DNA of 34,537 bases. Source: Actinomycetes bacterium (GTDB lineage: Bacteria; Actinomycetota; Coriobacteriia; Coriobacteriales; Atopobiaceae). Shown here in pieces: positions 1 to 10,581 of the stretch. Made by a program: the position numbers and the translations under genes. The stretch is from the NCBI GenBank assembly GCA_029546925.1, contig JAKPQM010000087.1, positions 1 to 34,537 on the forward strand, in the 5' to 3' direction. The first letter of the stretch is position 1. Every line of letters begins with the position of its first letter. The notes below the pieces were generated by a model. That model saw only the letters and a list, made by a program, of their open reading frames with translations, did no database searches and was not told the DNA's origin.

Positions 1-1
1 G

Positions 2-52
2 GGCATGATCGATCCGGTCCTTTTGCGCGACACGCTCGATTCGCTGGTGTGA
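2..52 (+). CDS. C-terminal end of an upstream gene, possibly thioredoxin-like (partial)
   Basis: An open frame enters from the left edge and ends at a TGA three bases before the ccdA start. Only 16 residues are visible, ending in LLRDTLDSLV. A short amphipathic helix at the end is what a thioredoxin/TlpA-like protein would show, and such genes commonly precede ccdA because CcdA passes electrons to an extracytoplasmic thioredoxin. The family assignment therefore rests mainly on context. The tight spacing suggests co-transcription and translational coupling with ccdA. Confidence 0.45.
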   Translation, partial: GMIDPVLLRDTLDSLV

Positions 53-55
53 TCC

Positions 56-724
56 ATGGATTTCCTGCTGACGTTCTTCGAGGGCATCATCACCTTCGTC
101 TCACCGTGCATCCTGCCCATGCTGCCTATCTACCTAGCCTATTTCGCGGGCGATGCCGGTGCGGATAAACAGGGCCGCACGCTTATCTGCGCCGTAGGCT
201 TCGTTATGGGATTCAGCCTGCTCTTCACCCTCCTCGGCGCCTTCGCGGGCACGCTCGGCTCGGTGCTCTTGCGCTACCAGCGCGCGATCGACATCGTCTG
301 CGGTATCGCGGTCATCGTCCTCGGCCTCAACTACTTGGGCGTCTTCTCCATTCCGGCTCTCGCGCGCACAGGCGGCATCGGGACCCGCGTGATACCCCGC
401 AGCTTTGGGAGCTCGCTCGTTTTCGGGATGATCTTCGCGGTGAGCTGGACGCCTTGTGTGGGGGCCTTCCTCGCCTCGGCCCTCTCCTTGGCGGTCTCAT
501 CGGGAAGCACGGCCATGGGCGTGGCGCTCCTGCTCTGCTACTCGCTCGGCCTCGGTGTGCCCTTCATCCTCTCGGCAGTCCTCATCGACCAGCTTGAAGG
601 CGCCTTCTCGTGGGTCAAGGCCCACTACGCTGTGATCGACAAGATCAGCGGCGCGCTGCTTGTCATCGTGGGAATCCTCATGGCGACGGGCATGCTCGGC
701 ATGTGGCTCAGCCTCCTTTCATAA
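56..724 (+). CDS. ccdA: CcdA/DsbD-type thiol:disulfide transmembrane electron carrier
   Basis: This is a 222-residue membrane protein of the CcdA (DsbD transmembrane) family. It moves reducing equivalents from cytoplasmic thioredoxin across the membrane to extracytoplasmic thiol proteins, for cytochrome c maturation or repair of disulfides. The two hallmark cysteines are visible: Cys18 in SPCILPMLPIY in the first helix and Cys134 in WTPCVGAF in the fourth. About six hydrophobic segments and a length near 220 residues fit the short CcdA form. The ATG at 56 lies three bases after the stop of the preceding gene and has no strong ribosome binding site of its own, so translational coupling is likely. 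No cytochrome c genes lie nearby, so general thiol redox work may be its role here. Confidence 0.88.
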   Translation: MDFLLTFFEGIITFVSPCILPMLPIYLAYFAGDAGADKQGRTLICAVGFVMGFSLLFTLLGAFAGTLGSVLLRYQRAIDIVCGIAVIVLGLNYLGVFSIPALARTGGIGTRVIPRSFGSSLVFGMIFAVSWTPCVGAFLASALSLAVSSGSTAMGVALLLCYSLGLGVPFILSAVLIDQLEGAFSWVKAHYAVIDKISGALLVIVGILMATGMLGMWLSLLS

Positions 725-836
725 ACGCGCTCGCGTGCGGGATGCAAAAGACTGGATTCTGCACGTTCAAACAATAGCCCGACATTCGCATCCTCGTATT
801 CGTGTTGTTGATAGCAAACGATCGAAAGGGGATACC

Positions 837-3877
<3,041 letters not shown>

Positions 3878-3917
3878 CGCGCAACGCCACGCTGCTGTGG
3901 TGCAGACTGTACTGCTG

Positions 3918-3950
3918 GAAGGGCGTCGGAGAACCGGCGCCCTTCTTCTA
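3918..3950 (+). terminator. Rho-independent terminator of eno
   Basis: GAAGGGCG at 3918-3925 pairs perfectly with CGCCCTTC at 3938-3945. The inner bases extend the stem (T-G, then CGG with CCG) around an AGAA tetraloop, giving about twelve pairs. The tail is short and pyrimidine-rich (TTCTAC), typical of terminators in GC-rich actinobacteria. Confidence 0.8.
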
Positions 3951-4088
3951 CAGGGCACCTTTTGCTCCATCGGCCCATCCTGTCACCGTCCCGCCACATA
4001 ACGAACAAATCATTTAGGTATCCTTAAGTGTTAGCAAAACATTCCTTAAGAGCCTTGAGGGCTGCGCTGAGGAGGACTAGGGAAGCTC

Positions 4089-5375
4089 GTGAGCGGACCG
4101 CAGACAAATGAGCGGCATGCACCCAAGGTTGCCCCCAAGACCATGGTGCAGGCAACGACCAAGCATGAGCGCAGCGAGTTTGGATCGGTGCGTAAGAGCG
4201 TGCTGTTCCTCGGTGCGGTCATGGTCGTCTACATCCTCTATGTCATCTTCTCCGGTCAGATGGATGAGTTCGTCTCGTCCCTGCGCGGCGTCGACATCAC
4301 CTGGGTGCTGCGTGGCGGCCTGTGCATGTTCTTCTATTACATCCTAGGTGTGGTGGGCTATGCGGTTCCCGTCGCACGCGAGAAGCGCTCGCCGCTCGGC
4401 TTCCGCGACCTCATGAGCGTCGAGGCTGCGGGCATCTTCTTCTCGTTCCTCTCGCCGGGGGGAACAGGCGCTGCTCCTGCGCAGATCTACCGTCTCACAC
4501 GTGCGGGCCTGTCGGTGGGTGCCTCGAGCGCCTTGCAGTACACACGCTTCATCGTCTACGAGGCCGCCGAGGGCATCTTTGCGGCGATCATGCTCATCTT
4601 CCGCTATCGCTACTTCATCGATACCGTGGGCAATTTCGCGGTGATAGGACTGGTCCTCTTCGGCGTGAAGATCATCGAGGTATTTGCCCTGCTCGTGATC
4701 TGCCTCTGCCCGGGATTCGTGCTCCGTACGGGCAACGGCCTCATCAATCTGTTGGGGAAGACGCCGATCAAGGCTGATTTCGTGCACTGGCACAGTGTTG
4801 TCGATGGCCAAGTGCAGGAGTTCTCGGACGGCTTCAAGGACGCGGCAAAAGACTTGCCCATGATGCTGCTCGCGCTGCTCGTATCGCTTCTCCAGCTGGG
4901 CTGCCAGTATGCGCTTGCGTGGTTCGTGGCGCACGCATTCGGTAAGTCTGCCGACCTCGTGACCTGCCTTGCCGCAGGCTCCATGCTCGAACTCCTGACG
5001 TCGGCGATCCCGTTGCCGGGCGGCGCTCTCGGCGCTGAGGGCGGTTTCGCGATGCTGTTCCATCCCATGTTCGGCTCGACTATCACTGCGGCATATGTGG
5101 TGTGGCGCTTCATCGAGTACATCGGCCCGATTGTGGCCATGGTTCCGCTGCTGGGCCTGCGTAGCCGTGGCGGCCGCAATGTGTACCAGCGCCTCGCTCG
5201 TATCCGCCAAGGGCTCGACACCTTCCGCCGTGGTCTGCCCGGCCAGAAGGGTCACGAGATTTCGGGGGGCATTAAAATCAAGCCCAAGACGGCGCCTCAT
5301 GGTAAGGCCGAGCCCAGACATGCCGCAGTTTCCATACCCGACAGTCAAGCGATGGGCGATTCTAAGCGAAAGTAG
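4089..5375 (+). CDS. Lysylphosphatidylglycerol synthase TM region / YbhN (UPF0104)-like integral membrane protein
   Basis: This is a 428-residue integral membrane protein with roughly seven or eight hydrophobic segments between residues 35 and 360. The pattern, including FFSFLSPGGTGAAPAQIYRL near residue 120 and the loop PLPGGALGAEGGF near residue 305, is that of the LPG_synthase_TM family (PF03706), which includes the flippase half of MprF and the stand-alone YbhN-type proteins. No C-terminal synthase domain follows, only a basic cytoplasmic tail, so it is unlikely to make lysyl-PG itself; lipid flipping is a reasonable guess. The start is GTG 4089, preceded by GAGGAGGA and a closer GGGA. 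An AT-rich stretch at 4000-4055 upstream contains a direct repeat TCCTTAAG. Confidence 0.75.
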   Translation: MSGPQTNERHAPKVAPKTMVQATTKHERSEFGSVRKSVLFLGAVMVVYILYVIFSGQMDEFVSSLRGVDITWVLRGGLCMFFYYILGVVGYAVPVAREKRSPLGFRDLMSVEAAGIFFSFLSPGGTGAAPAQIYRLTRAGLSVGASSALQYTRFIVYEAAEGIFAAIMLIFRYRYFIDTVGNFAVIGLVLFGVKIIEVFALLVICLCPGFVLRTGNGLINLLGKTPIKADFVHWHSVVDGQVQEFSDGFKDAAKDLPMMLLALLVSLLQLGCQYALAWFVAHAFGKSADLVTCLAAGSMLELLTSAIPLPGGALGAEGGFAMLFHPMFGSTITAAYVVWRFIEYIGPIVAMVPLLGLRSRGGRNVYQRLARIRQGLDTFRRGLPGQKGHEISGGIKIKPKTAPHGKAEPRHAAVSIPDSQAMGDSKRK

Positions 5376-5483
5376 CCTTTTCGTCCGCCAACGGCAATGA
5401 ACCCGCGAGCGGTTCGTTACGGGACGCTGCGGTCTATCATTGAAGCGTTGTGGGTTTGTTCTCTCTTACGAAAGGAAGTAGTT

Positions 5484-6107
5484 ATGGATATTCAGAGCAT
5501 CGTCGGCAGTCTTATCGGGCTTGCGCAGGATAACCCCTCTATTCTGGGCAGCCTCGTCGAGCATCCGTATTCCACGGTCCGCTCGATCTCGGGTGCCGAG
5601 GATGTCAGCCGCGAGGAGGCAAGCCAGGTCGTCACCGCCGTCTCGACGCTTGCCCAGGGCAATACGGTTGATTTCAATGCGCTCGGCAATATGGCGGCTT
5701 CACTGCTCGGTCAGAACAACAATTCCGTCCATACCCTTGCCGGATCGCTTTTCGGCAGCCTGCTCGGCGGCGGTGCCGAGAAGCAAGAGGCCACCGGCAC
5801 AGCTTCCGCAGCCGGCTTCAACCTCGATCTCGGCCAGCTCGCCACTATCGCCGGCTCGCTCCTCGCCATCGCGAACGCCTCCGGCATCACAACCAAGAAG
5901 ACCAAGAAGGGCGGCGTCGATCTCTCCGACGGCATCGGGCTCGATGACATCGCCGGCTTGGCCTCCACGCTGATGGACGGCACTGCAACGACTACCGGCA
6001 AGAAGGGTTCCAAGAAGACCGCCTCCAAGCCTGCCGTCGATCTCTCCGACGGCATCGGACTCGACGATGTGATCGGTATCGCCGGCACGCTGCTCGGCGG
6101 AAAGTAA
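5484..6107 (+). CDS. Hypothetical protein with a repeated VDLSDGIGLDD motif
   Basis: This encodes a 207-residue protein of unknown function, starting at ATG 5484 after AAAGGAAG. It has no signal peptide or clear membrane segment. The first 110 residues are mostly helical with Gly/Ser/Leu-rich stretches such as MAASLLGQNN and GSLFGSLLGG, loosely like DUF937/YidB-type proteins, though I cannot assign that family. A Lys-rich linker leads to VDLSDGIGLDDIAGLA (from residue 145) and, after a second Lys-rich linker, VDLSDGIGLDDVIGIA (from residue 185). The two copies are exactly 120 bp apart and nearly identical in DNA, pointing to a recent duplication. A perfect-stem terminator follows, so it is a single-gene unit. 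Confidence 0.75.
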   Translation: MDIQSIVGSLIGLAQDNPSILGSLVEHPYSTVRSISGAEDVSREEASQVVTAVSTLAQGNTVDFNALGNMAASLLGQNNNSVHTLAGSLFGSLLGGGAEKQEATGTASAAGFNLDLGQLATIAGSLLAIANASGITTKKTKKGGVDLSDGIGLDDIAGLASTLMDGTATTTGKKGSKKTASKPAVDLSDGIGLDDVIGIAGTLLGGK

Positions 6108-6143
6108 ACTGTTCTCGGCATAAGATACATCATGGTACGAGCG

Positions 6144-6173
6144 CTGCGCGCGGATGGGTTCCGCGCGCAGTTT
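6144..6173 (+). terminator. Terminator after the repeat protein gene
   Basis: CTGCGCGCGGA (6144-6154) and TCCGCGCGCAG (6160-6170) form a perfect 11-bp stem with a 5-base loop, followed by TTT. It lies between convergent genes and may serve both strands, although the minus-strand reading lacks an obvious U tract. Confidence 0.75.
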
Positions 6174-6235
6174 GCATGTGCGGGATCATATTAGGAAACG
6201 AGTACGGTCCTTGGCCCGAGGCGCAGATTCTTCTG

Positions 6236-6879
6236 CTACGGCTTGAGGATGACCTCGATTGCGGGATCGATTGCTGCAGCGAAGATGCGACCATCTTCGG
6301 GTGTTCCCGCTACGGATCCGTAGTGCGTGGGGATGGCGACCTTGGGAGCGAGGGCGTTGGTGAATGCCGCCGCCTCGGCAGCGTCCATGGTGTAGGTGCC
6401 GCCCACGGGCAAGAGCGCGACATCGCAGGTGATAGAGCGGTTCTCAGGGAGGTCGTCCGTATCGCCTGCCACGTAGACGCGCGTGCCGTCTGCGCACGTG
6501 ATAATGTAGCCCTGCCAGCCTTCATCCTCCGGATGGAAAGGCTTGTCCACGTTATATAGGCTGGTACGACTTCAATTTGGACGTCGCGCGGACAGATGGT
6601 CTCGCCCGGCACGCAGAAGGCGGCGCTCTCGTGCGTATAGCCGGCTTTGATGAACTCATGCATCATGAATGCGGGCAACACGAAGGTCGTATCTGGTTTG
6701 CGCACCCGCGCGATGTCCTCGGGCGAGAAATGATCGAAGTGGGGATGCGTGATGAGGATTAGGTCCGCATCGCGCGGCTCAGCTTCGAAGCGGAAGGGAT
6801 CAACATAGCATATTGCGCCAGGACCTGCGTTGATGCGGATGGACGAATGCGTGTTGATGGTGATGAAGCCGGTATCCAT
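6236..6879 (-). pseudogene. MBL-fold metallo-hydrolase (UlaG-like) broken by a 2-bp frameshift
   Basis: The gene starts at ATG 6879 and would encode about 213 residues of a metallo-beta-lactamase-fold hydrolase. The N-terminal part carries the zinc motif THPHFDHFSPED; the C-terminal part carries YVAGDTDD and IPTHYGSVAG, which supply the remaining metal ligands. They lie in different frames. The N-terminal frame stays correct through VQIEVVPAY, where the coding strand reads TATATAACGTGGAC; removing one TA (at about 6553-6558) restores NVDKPFHPEDEGW in the C-terminal frame. A TA duplication is a slippage-type mutation. Either the gene is inactive or the difference is a sequence error. It sits three bases downstream of the antitoxin-like gene and was probably co-transcribed with it. 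Confidence 0.8.
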
Positions 6880-6882
6880 GAG

Positions 6883-7131
6883 CTACTCCCTTGCTGTGTG
6901 AACGCCTACGGGAGAATTGCCGACCATCTGGTTGATGACCATGGGGAGCGCCTTTGCCCGGTCTTCTAGGTCGGCAATGCGCTCGTAGTCGGCTACGGTC
7001 ATAATCACGCGGTAGGGGCGGCTGTTCTTCATGATGACAGCGGGGTTGCCGTCTTGGGCAGCCTCCATGATGGCTGCGGCGCCCCCGCGTGACAAGTTGC
7101 TCATCATATGCACGTTGCTGAGGATGGACAT
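6883..7131 (-). CDS. Phd/YefM-family antitoxin-like protein
   Basis: This is an 82-residue product starting at ATG 7131, seven bases after a strong AAGGAGG (complement of 7137-7143); the frame is open further upstream but that sequence is not plausible coding. The body, with SNLSRGGAAAIMEAAQDGNPAVIMKNSRPYRVIM and VADYERI, matches the N-terminal DNA-binding and dimerisation fold of Phd/YefM antitoxins. A symmetrical AT-rich operator lies directly upstream. No toxin gene (Doc, YoeB, RelE) is found next to it; the downstream neighbour is the broken metallo-hydrolase. It is therefore an orphan antitoxin, a regulator, or the survivor of a lost pair. Confidence 0.75.
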   Translation of the reverse strand: MSILSNVHMMSNLSRGGAAAIMEAAQDGNPAVIMKNSRPYRVIMTVADYERIADLEDRAKALPMVINQMVGNSPVGVHTARE

Positions 7132-7166
7132 GGACGGCCTCCTTGCCTCTCGATCATGCCCTTCAG

Positions 7167-7202
7167 TATACATGAAATAAATCATGTATATAAACATGAT
7201 TT
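7167..7202 (-). promoter_or_regulatory. Operator/promoter of the Phd-like gene: three CATG half-sites 12 bp apart
   Basis: Two overlapping perfect inverted repeats share a middle arm: TATACATGA (7167-7175) with TCATGTATA (7182-7190), and AAATCATGT (7179-7187) with ACATGATTT (7194-7202). The CATG cores fall at 7171, 7183 and 7195, exactly 12 bp apart. The AT-rich block contrasts with the surroundings and lies 36-71 bases upstream of the antitoxin start, where an autoregulating Phd/YefM dimer would bind. TATA-like boxes inside it could serve either direction. Confidence 0.65.
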
Positions 7203-7207
7203 GAGGT

Positions 7208-7441
7208 ATGATATCGAGCAACTGCCACCCTATGAGAGAGGAGTGCGCAGAGCGCGGTCTGGAGGTTATCGAGAACCTATGCAAGAGGCTTGTGGAGGAA
7301 TATGGCGAGACATTTGGGGAAGACTCCGTGCACATGCCTTCGGTCTCACTGTTCATTCACCGAGATCGGGCCCACGCCGTTGACACAATCTCGGAAGTCC
7401 TTACCTTGGCCGCATTATCGCCGCATTCGCAAAGTGCATGA
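7208..7441 (+). CDS. Possible small or remnant CDS, unknown function
   Basis: A 77-codon frame opens just to the right of the operator and runs divergently from the antitoxin gene. ATG 7208 has little more than TGAGG ahead of it; ATG 7232 has no better site. Residues 9-40 (EECAERGLEVIENLCKRLVEEY and on) look like a genuine amphipathic helix, but the remainder does not resemble any family I know. It may be a small real gene, or the worn-down 5' part of a larger one. The stretch from 7442 to 7601 holds nothing I can recognise. Confidence 0.25.
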   Translation: MISSNCHPMREECAERGLEVIENLCKRLVEEYGETFGEDSVHMPSVSLFIHRDRAHAVDTISEVLTLAALSPHSQSA

Positions 7442-7601
7442 CAAGAAAGACGCAGGCGTGGTACGAGCAGGAGGCTGGGTGATCGAGACCTTGCAGTGCG
7501 GCATCGCTCCACAACCTCAATGATTACGAGAGACCTTTTCCATGTATCTTTCTCCGTGAGGAATTGACTAAAGTTTGCCATCGATTTGGAAGGAAGAACA
7601 G

Positions 7602-8687
7602 ATGAGCAAATTGATCAAGCTGGATAAGGGATATAGAGATTGGATTCACGACGTAGGCTTGCGTTTCAAACGGAGCCAGATAAAGGCATCCATAAGAGTC
7701 AACGATGTGATGCTTCGGTTTTATTGGGACCTTGGGCGCGACATATCAGGAATGCTTGGACAGGCCAAATATGGGTCGGGTTTCTATGCGTCGGTTAGCG
7801 AGGATCTTCGCGAAGGATTTCCCGATGTGTCCTCCTTCTCCGTCAGCAACCTAAAATACATGCGCTATTTCTATGAGCTGTATCCTGAGGCAGAGAACCG
7901 TCAGCGACTTGCTGACGAATCTTCCTTCGAGAATCGTCAGCAAGTCGCTGACGAATTTCCCCAGCAGCTGGTCTTCTCGGTTCCTTGGGGTCATCACATC
8001 GTTCTGCTCGGCTGTTGTAAGGGAAACCAAGATAAAGCGCTCTTCTACGTGAGGAAGATAGTCGAGAACAACTGGTCGCGCGCCGTACTATTGAACTTTC
8101 TCGATTCCGGCCTCTACGAGCGCAAGGGCAAGGCTGTCACAAACTTCGCGACAACGCTTCCCGCCACCCAAGGTGATCTTGCTCAGGAGATTACAAAAGA
8201 TCCGTACAGCTTTGATTTTTTGGCCATCCGTGAGCGCTACGACGAACGGGAGCTCAAGAACGCTTTGATGGACAATATCACGAAGTTCCTGTTGGAGCTA
8301 GGTACAGGCTTCGCCTTCGTCGGGCGCGAGTACCGCATCATGGCAGGCGGCAAGGAGAAGTTCATCGACATGCTCTTCTATCACTTCCGCTTGCATTGCT
8401 ACGTGGTTTTAGAAGTGAAGGTGATCGATTTCGATCCTGCGTATATGGGCCAGCTGGGAACGTACGTCGTTGCAGTGAACCATCAGCTCAAGACCGAGGA
8501 CGATGCGCCGACTATCGGCCTGCTCGTGTGCAAATCGATGGACAAGGTTGAGGCACAGTATGCTCTCGAGGCAAGCAGCCAGCCCATTGGAGTTTCGGGC
8601 TACGAGCTCTCTAAACTCATTTCCGAAGACTTCAAGGGCTCGCTGCCTACCATCGAGGAGATTGAGCAAGAGTTGGGATGCAACTAG
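7602..8687 (+). CDS. DUF1016 (YhcG-family) PDDEXK nuclease domain protein
   Basis: The 361-residue product matches the YhcG/DUF1016 family: an N-terminal helical DUF1016_N domain (residues 10-150, with IRVNDVMLRFYWDLGRDI and VFSVPWGHHIVLL) and a C-terminal PDDEXK nuclease-like domain (about 210-345). The catalytic pattern is visible: Asp256 in KFIDMLFYH, then Glu271-Val-Lys273. The ATG at 7602 is preceded by GGAAGGAAG. Proteins of this family are often found as mobile accessory genes near restriction-modification and toxin-antitoxin loci; a defence or nucleic-acid processing role is likely but the substrate is unknown. The gene is less GC-rich in codon choice than the housekeeping genes around it, suggesting transfer. 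Residues 98-118 contain a duplicated segment described separately. Confidence 0.85.
   Translation: MSKLIKLDKGYRDWIHDVGLRFKRSQIKASIRVNDVMLRFYWDLGRDISGMLGQAKYGSGFYASVSEDLREGFPDVSSFSVSNLKYMRYFYELYPEAENRQRLADESSFENRQQVADEFPQQLVFSVPWGHHIVLLGCCKGNQDKALFYVRKIVENNWSRAVLLNFLDSGLYERKGKAVTNFATTLPATQGDLAQEITKDPYSFDFLAIRERYDERELKNALMDNITKFLLELGTGFAFVGREYRIMAGGKEKFIDMLFYHFRLHCYVVLEVKVIDFDPAYMGQLGTYVVAVNHQLKTEDDAPTIGLLVCKSMDKVEAQYALEASSQPIGVSGYELSKLISEDFKGSLPTIEEIEQELGCN
7899..7953 (+). repeat. Two mirror-image palindromes inside the DUF1016 gene
   Basis: At 7899-7917 and 7935-7953 are two 19-base palindromes with identical arms (CGTCAGC/GCTGACG) and 5-base centres GACTT and AAGTC. The centres are reverse complements, so each 19-mer is the exact reverse complement of the other, 36 bp (12 codons) apart. 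They encode ENRQRLADE and ENRQQVADE in frame. A third short palindrome, CCAGCAGCTGG, follows at 7961-7971. Confidence 0.8.
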
Positions 8688-8969
8688 GGGACAGGACGTG
8701 GCACGGCAACAGCAGGCACACGCCTTCTGTGCTCATGCGGAGTCTCGTTGTAGAGGCGTTATACTGCAGGAGAATTTCGGGGCCTGCCAACAGCCAGCTG
8801 CACTTGTTCGGGCAGTGAGAGAGCGGGCCCCAATGTCATGTGGGTTTACCCAGATGACACTGACAGCATGGGGGCTGCCCGGTGGGTGCCGCACACTGAT
8901 AACCCGGCTTCTGCGGCAGTTCTCAGAAAACATGTGCTTTGAACTGCTGATACCCCTTGATTTCCGTGA

Positions 8970-9280
8970 TTATTTCGCCTGTGGCATCTTACTCTCGGCG
9001 GTCTTTGCGGGTACTTCCATCGCCTTGCCCACAGCCAGATCCTTGAGCTCTCTAGGCCGACTGTTTCCACAAGTAGGTCCGGCTCATCGGTGCGACGGTC
9101 GAACACCTACCAGTTGGCATCCAGATTGATGCCCGACATTGCGGTAATCTCCTCGCGGATACGTCCGCAGGGAAGGCTCGTCGCCAGCTGCAGAAGCTTC
9201 AGTATCGTGAGCGCGATGTAGTAGACGAGGAAGTGCACTTCTATGTGCTCGGGTGCCCACACGTGAATCGGTTGACAGAA
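8970..9280 (-). mobile_element. Relic of an IS1634-type transposase (C-terminal part)
   Basis: Reading the minus strand leftwards from 9274 gives QPIHVWAPEHIEVHFLVYYI, continuing into ALTILKLLQ, which closely resembles the C-terminal helix of IS1634-family (IS4-like) transposases, where the motif is EHIEAHFLICFIALxIxRLLQ. The frame continues through RIREEITAMSGINLDANW, hits an in-frame TAG, runs on as VFDRRTDEPDLLVETVGLE, then needs a frameshift to finish as KDLAVGKAMEVPAKTAESK and a TAA at 8970. The N-terminal two thirds and catalytic residues are missing and I could not find matching ends. The rest of 8688-9609 has no gene I can support, only a hairpin at 8834-8859 (TGTCAT/ATGACA arms). Confidence 0.65.
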
Positions 9281-9542
9281 TCATAGGAACATAGTATTTC
9301 TTCTGCGGCAACACGGCTGCATGTCATTGGCGCTTGTACGATCTTGCCTGCAATTTCCCCGCTCAGAGGCGTGCTTCTGCAATAGAGCCCCAGCATGCTC
9401 TCGGCTGCCTGTACCATCGCGGCTCTAAAGCCGCAGGCAAGCTCACCGCGGCTGTCCAAGGTATCTACCGCAGACACATACCCACCCCTTCCATTCCCCG
9501 TGTACCGCAGCGCTCTCGCCTAAGAAAGAATGCCGAATACTC

Positions 9543-9602
9543 CCTCTCGTCAGATAATTATTTCGGGAGGAGACACCGCCCGATACCTACGCCGACGAGA
9601 GG
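9543..9602 (+). promoter_or_regulatory. Possible 5' UTR pairing that masks the ribosome binding site of the hydrolase gene
   Basis: CCTCTCGTC (9543-9551) is the exact complement of GACGAGAGG (9594-9602), which contains part of the purine-rich ribosome binding site just before the ATG at 9610. If transcription starts upstream of 9543, the two would pair across a loop of about 42 bases. Chance occurrence is possible. Confidence 0.3.
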
Positions 9603-9609
9603 AGAGGCC

Positions 9610-10539
9610 ATGCTGCATGAGATCAAGTTCGCATCGTTCAACGGCCGCGACGAGGTGACCGGCTGGATCTACGTCCCTGCGGTCGAGGAGCCCGAGGGTA
9701 TCATCCAGCTCGTCCATGGGTTCGGCGAGCATTCGCGCCGCTATTTCCATCTGATCGTCTCGCTCATGGAGGCCGGCTACATCGTGGCCGCAAACGATCA
9801 CGTGGGCCATGGCGCCACGGCCATCGCCAATAACAGCTGGGGCGACTGGGGCGATGCCGGTCCACACACCATGATGGAAGACGAGAAGATCTTCCACGAT
9901 GCCGTCTGCAAGAAGTACCCCGATCTTCCCTACTTCATGTTCGGCCATTCCATGGGCTCCATGATCGCACGCGACTTCTCCGCCACATACGGAGACCTGC
10001 TCACGGGTGCCATCTACTGCGGGACCACGGGTATCTTCGCCAATACGTCCGATGTGCGCGCCAAGGTCGACGCCGCGATCCAAGCGGGCGGTGCGCACGA
10101 TGCCAACCCGACCTTTGTAAGCGAGCTCTTCGGGTGGATGTTCTCGCGCTGCGATGAGGGTATCACGCTGGGCAACGAGTGGATCTGCCACGATCCTGCC
10201 GTCCAGAGAGACCATGCTGCAGACCCGTTCGATGCGTTCACACATCCCGTCCACAACATCAGCCTACGCGATTTTATCGATATGATGCTCTGCATCGAGG
10301 GGCTCGACTGGGCCTGGAAGGTGCCTGAGAGCCTCCCCATCCTTCTCATCGCCGGCGACCAAGATCCGGTGGGCTGCTTCGGCGAGGGCGTCTACCAGTG
10401 CGCCAATTGGCTCTTCGATACCGGTCATACCGTCAGCACCAAGCTCTGGAGCGGATACCGTCACGAGATCCACAATTACGCCGATATCAAAGATGAGGTC
10501 GCAGAGTATATCATCGATTGGCTCTACGAGCAGTTCTAA
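9610..10539 (+). CDS. Alpha/beta hydrolase, monoacylglycerol lipase-like (Hydrolase_4 family)
   Basis: This is a 309-residue cytoplasmic serine hydrolase. The fold markers are clear: the oxyanion loop LVHGFGEHSRRY (about residues 35-46), the nucleophile elbow GHSMGS (Ser114), the acid in AGDQDPVG (Asp252) and the base in YRHEIHN (His285). This spacing and HGFGEHSxRY are typical of the monoglyceride lipase / lysophospholipase group in the serine aminopeptidase S33 clan, so a lipid ester is the best substrate guess. The ATG at 9610 follows GAGAGGAGAGG; the frame upstream is open but carries the IS relic region. It stands alone, with a strong terminator 43 bases downstream. Confidence 0.85.
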   Translation: MLHEIKFASFNGRDEVTGWIYVPAVEEPEGIIQLVHGFGEHSRRYFHLIVSLMEAGYIVAANDHVGHGATAIANNSWGDWGDAGPHTMMEDEKIFHDAVCKKYPDLPYFMFGHSMGSMIARDFSATYGDLLTGAIYCGTTGIFANTSDVRAKVDAAIQAGGAHDANPTFVSELFGWMFSRCDEGITLGNEWICHDPAVQRDHAADPFDAFTHPVHNISLRDFIDMMLCIEGLDWAWKVPESLPILLIAGDQDPVGCFGEGVYQCANWLFDTGHTVSTKLWSGYRHEIHNYADIKDEVAEYIIDWLYEQF

Positions 10540-10581
10540 GTGCAGTTGTACGGAGCGGTATCATTAACGGAGGAGCTCTTC

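Noticed and set aside
6883-7356. A longer N terminus for the Phd-like antitoxin
   Set aside because: The extra residues would be encoded across the AT-rich operator and lack a start signal, while ATG 7131 has a near-perfect ribosome binding site.
9330-9477. A minus-strand frame beginning with MSAVDTLDSRGELACGF
   Set aside because: It shows some coding-like composition but no ribosome binding site and no family I can name; it is probably part of the decayed region beside the transposase relic.
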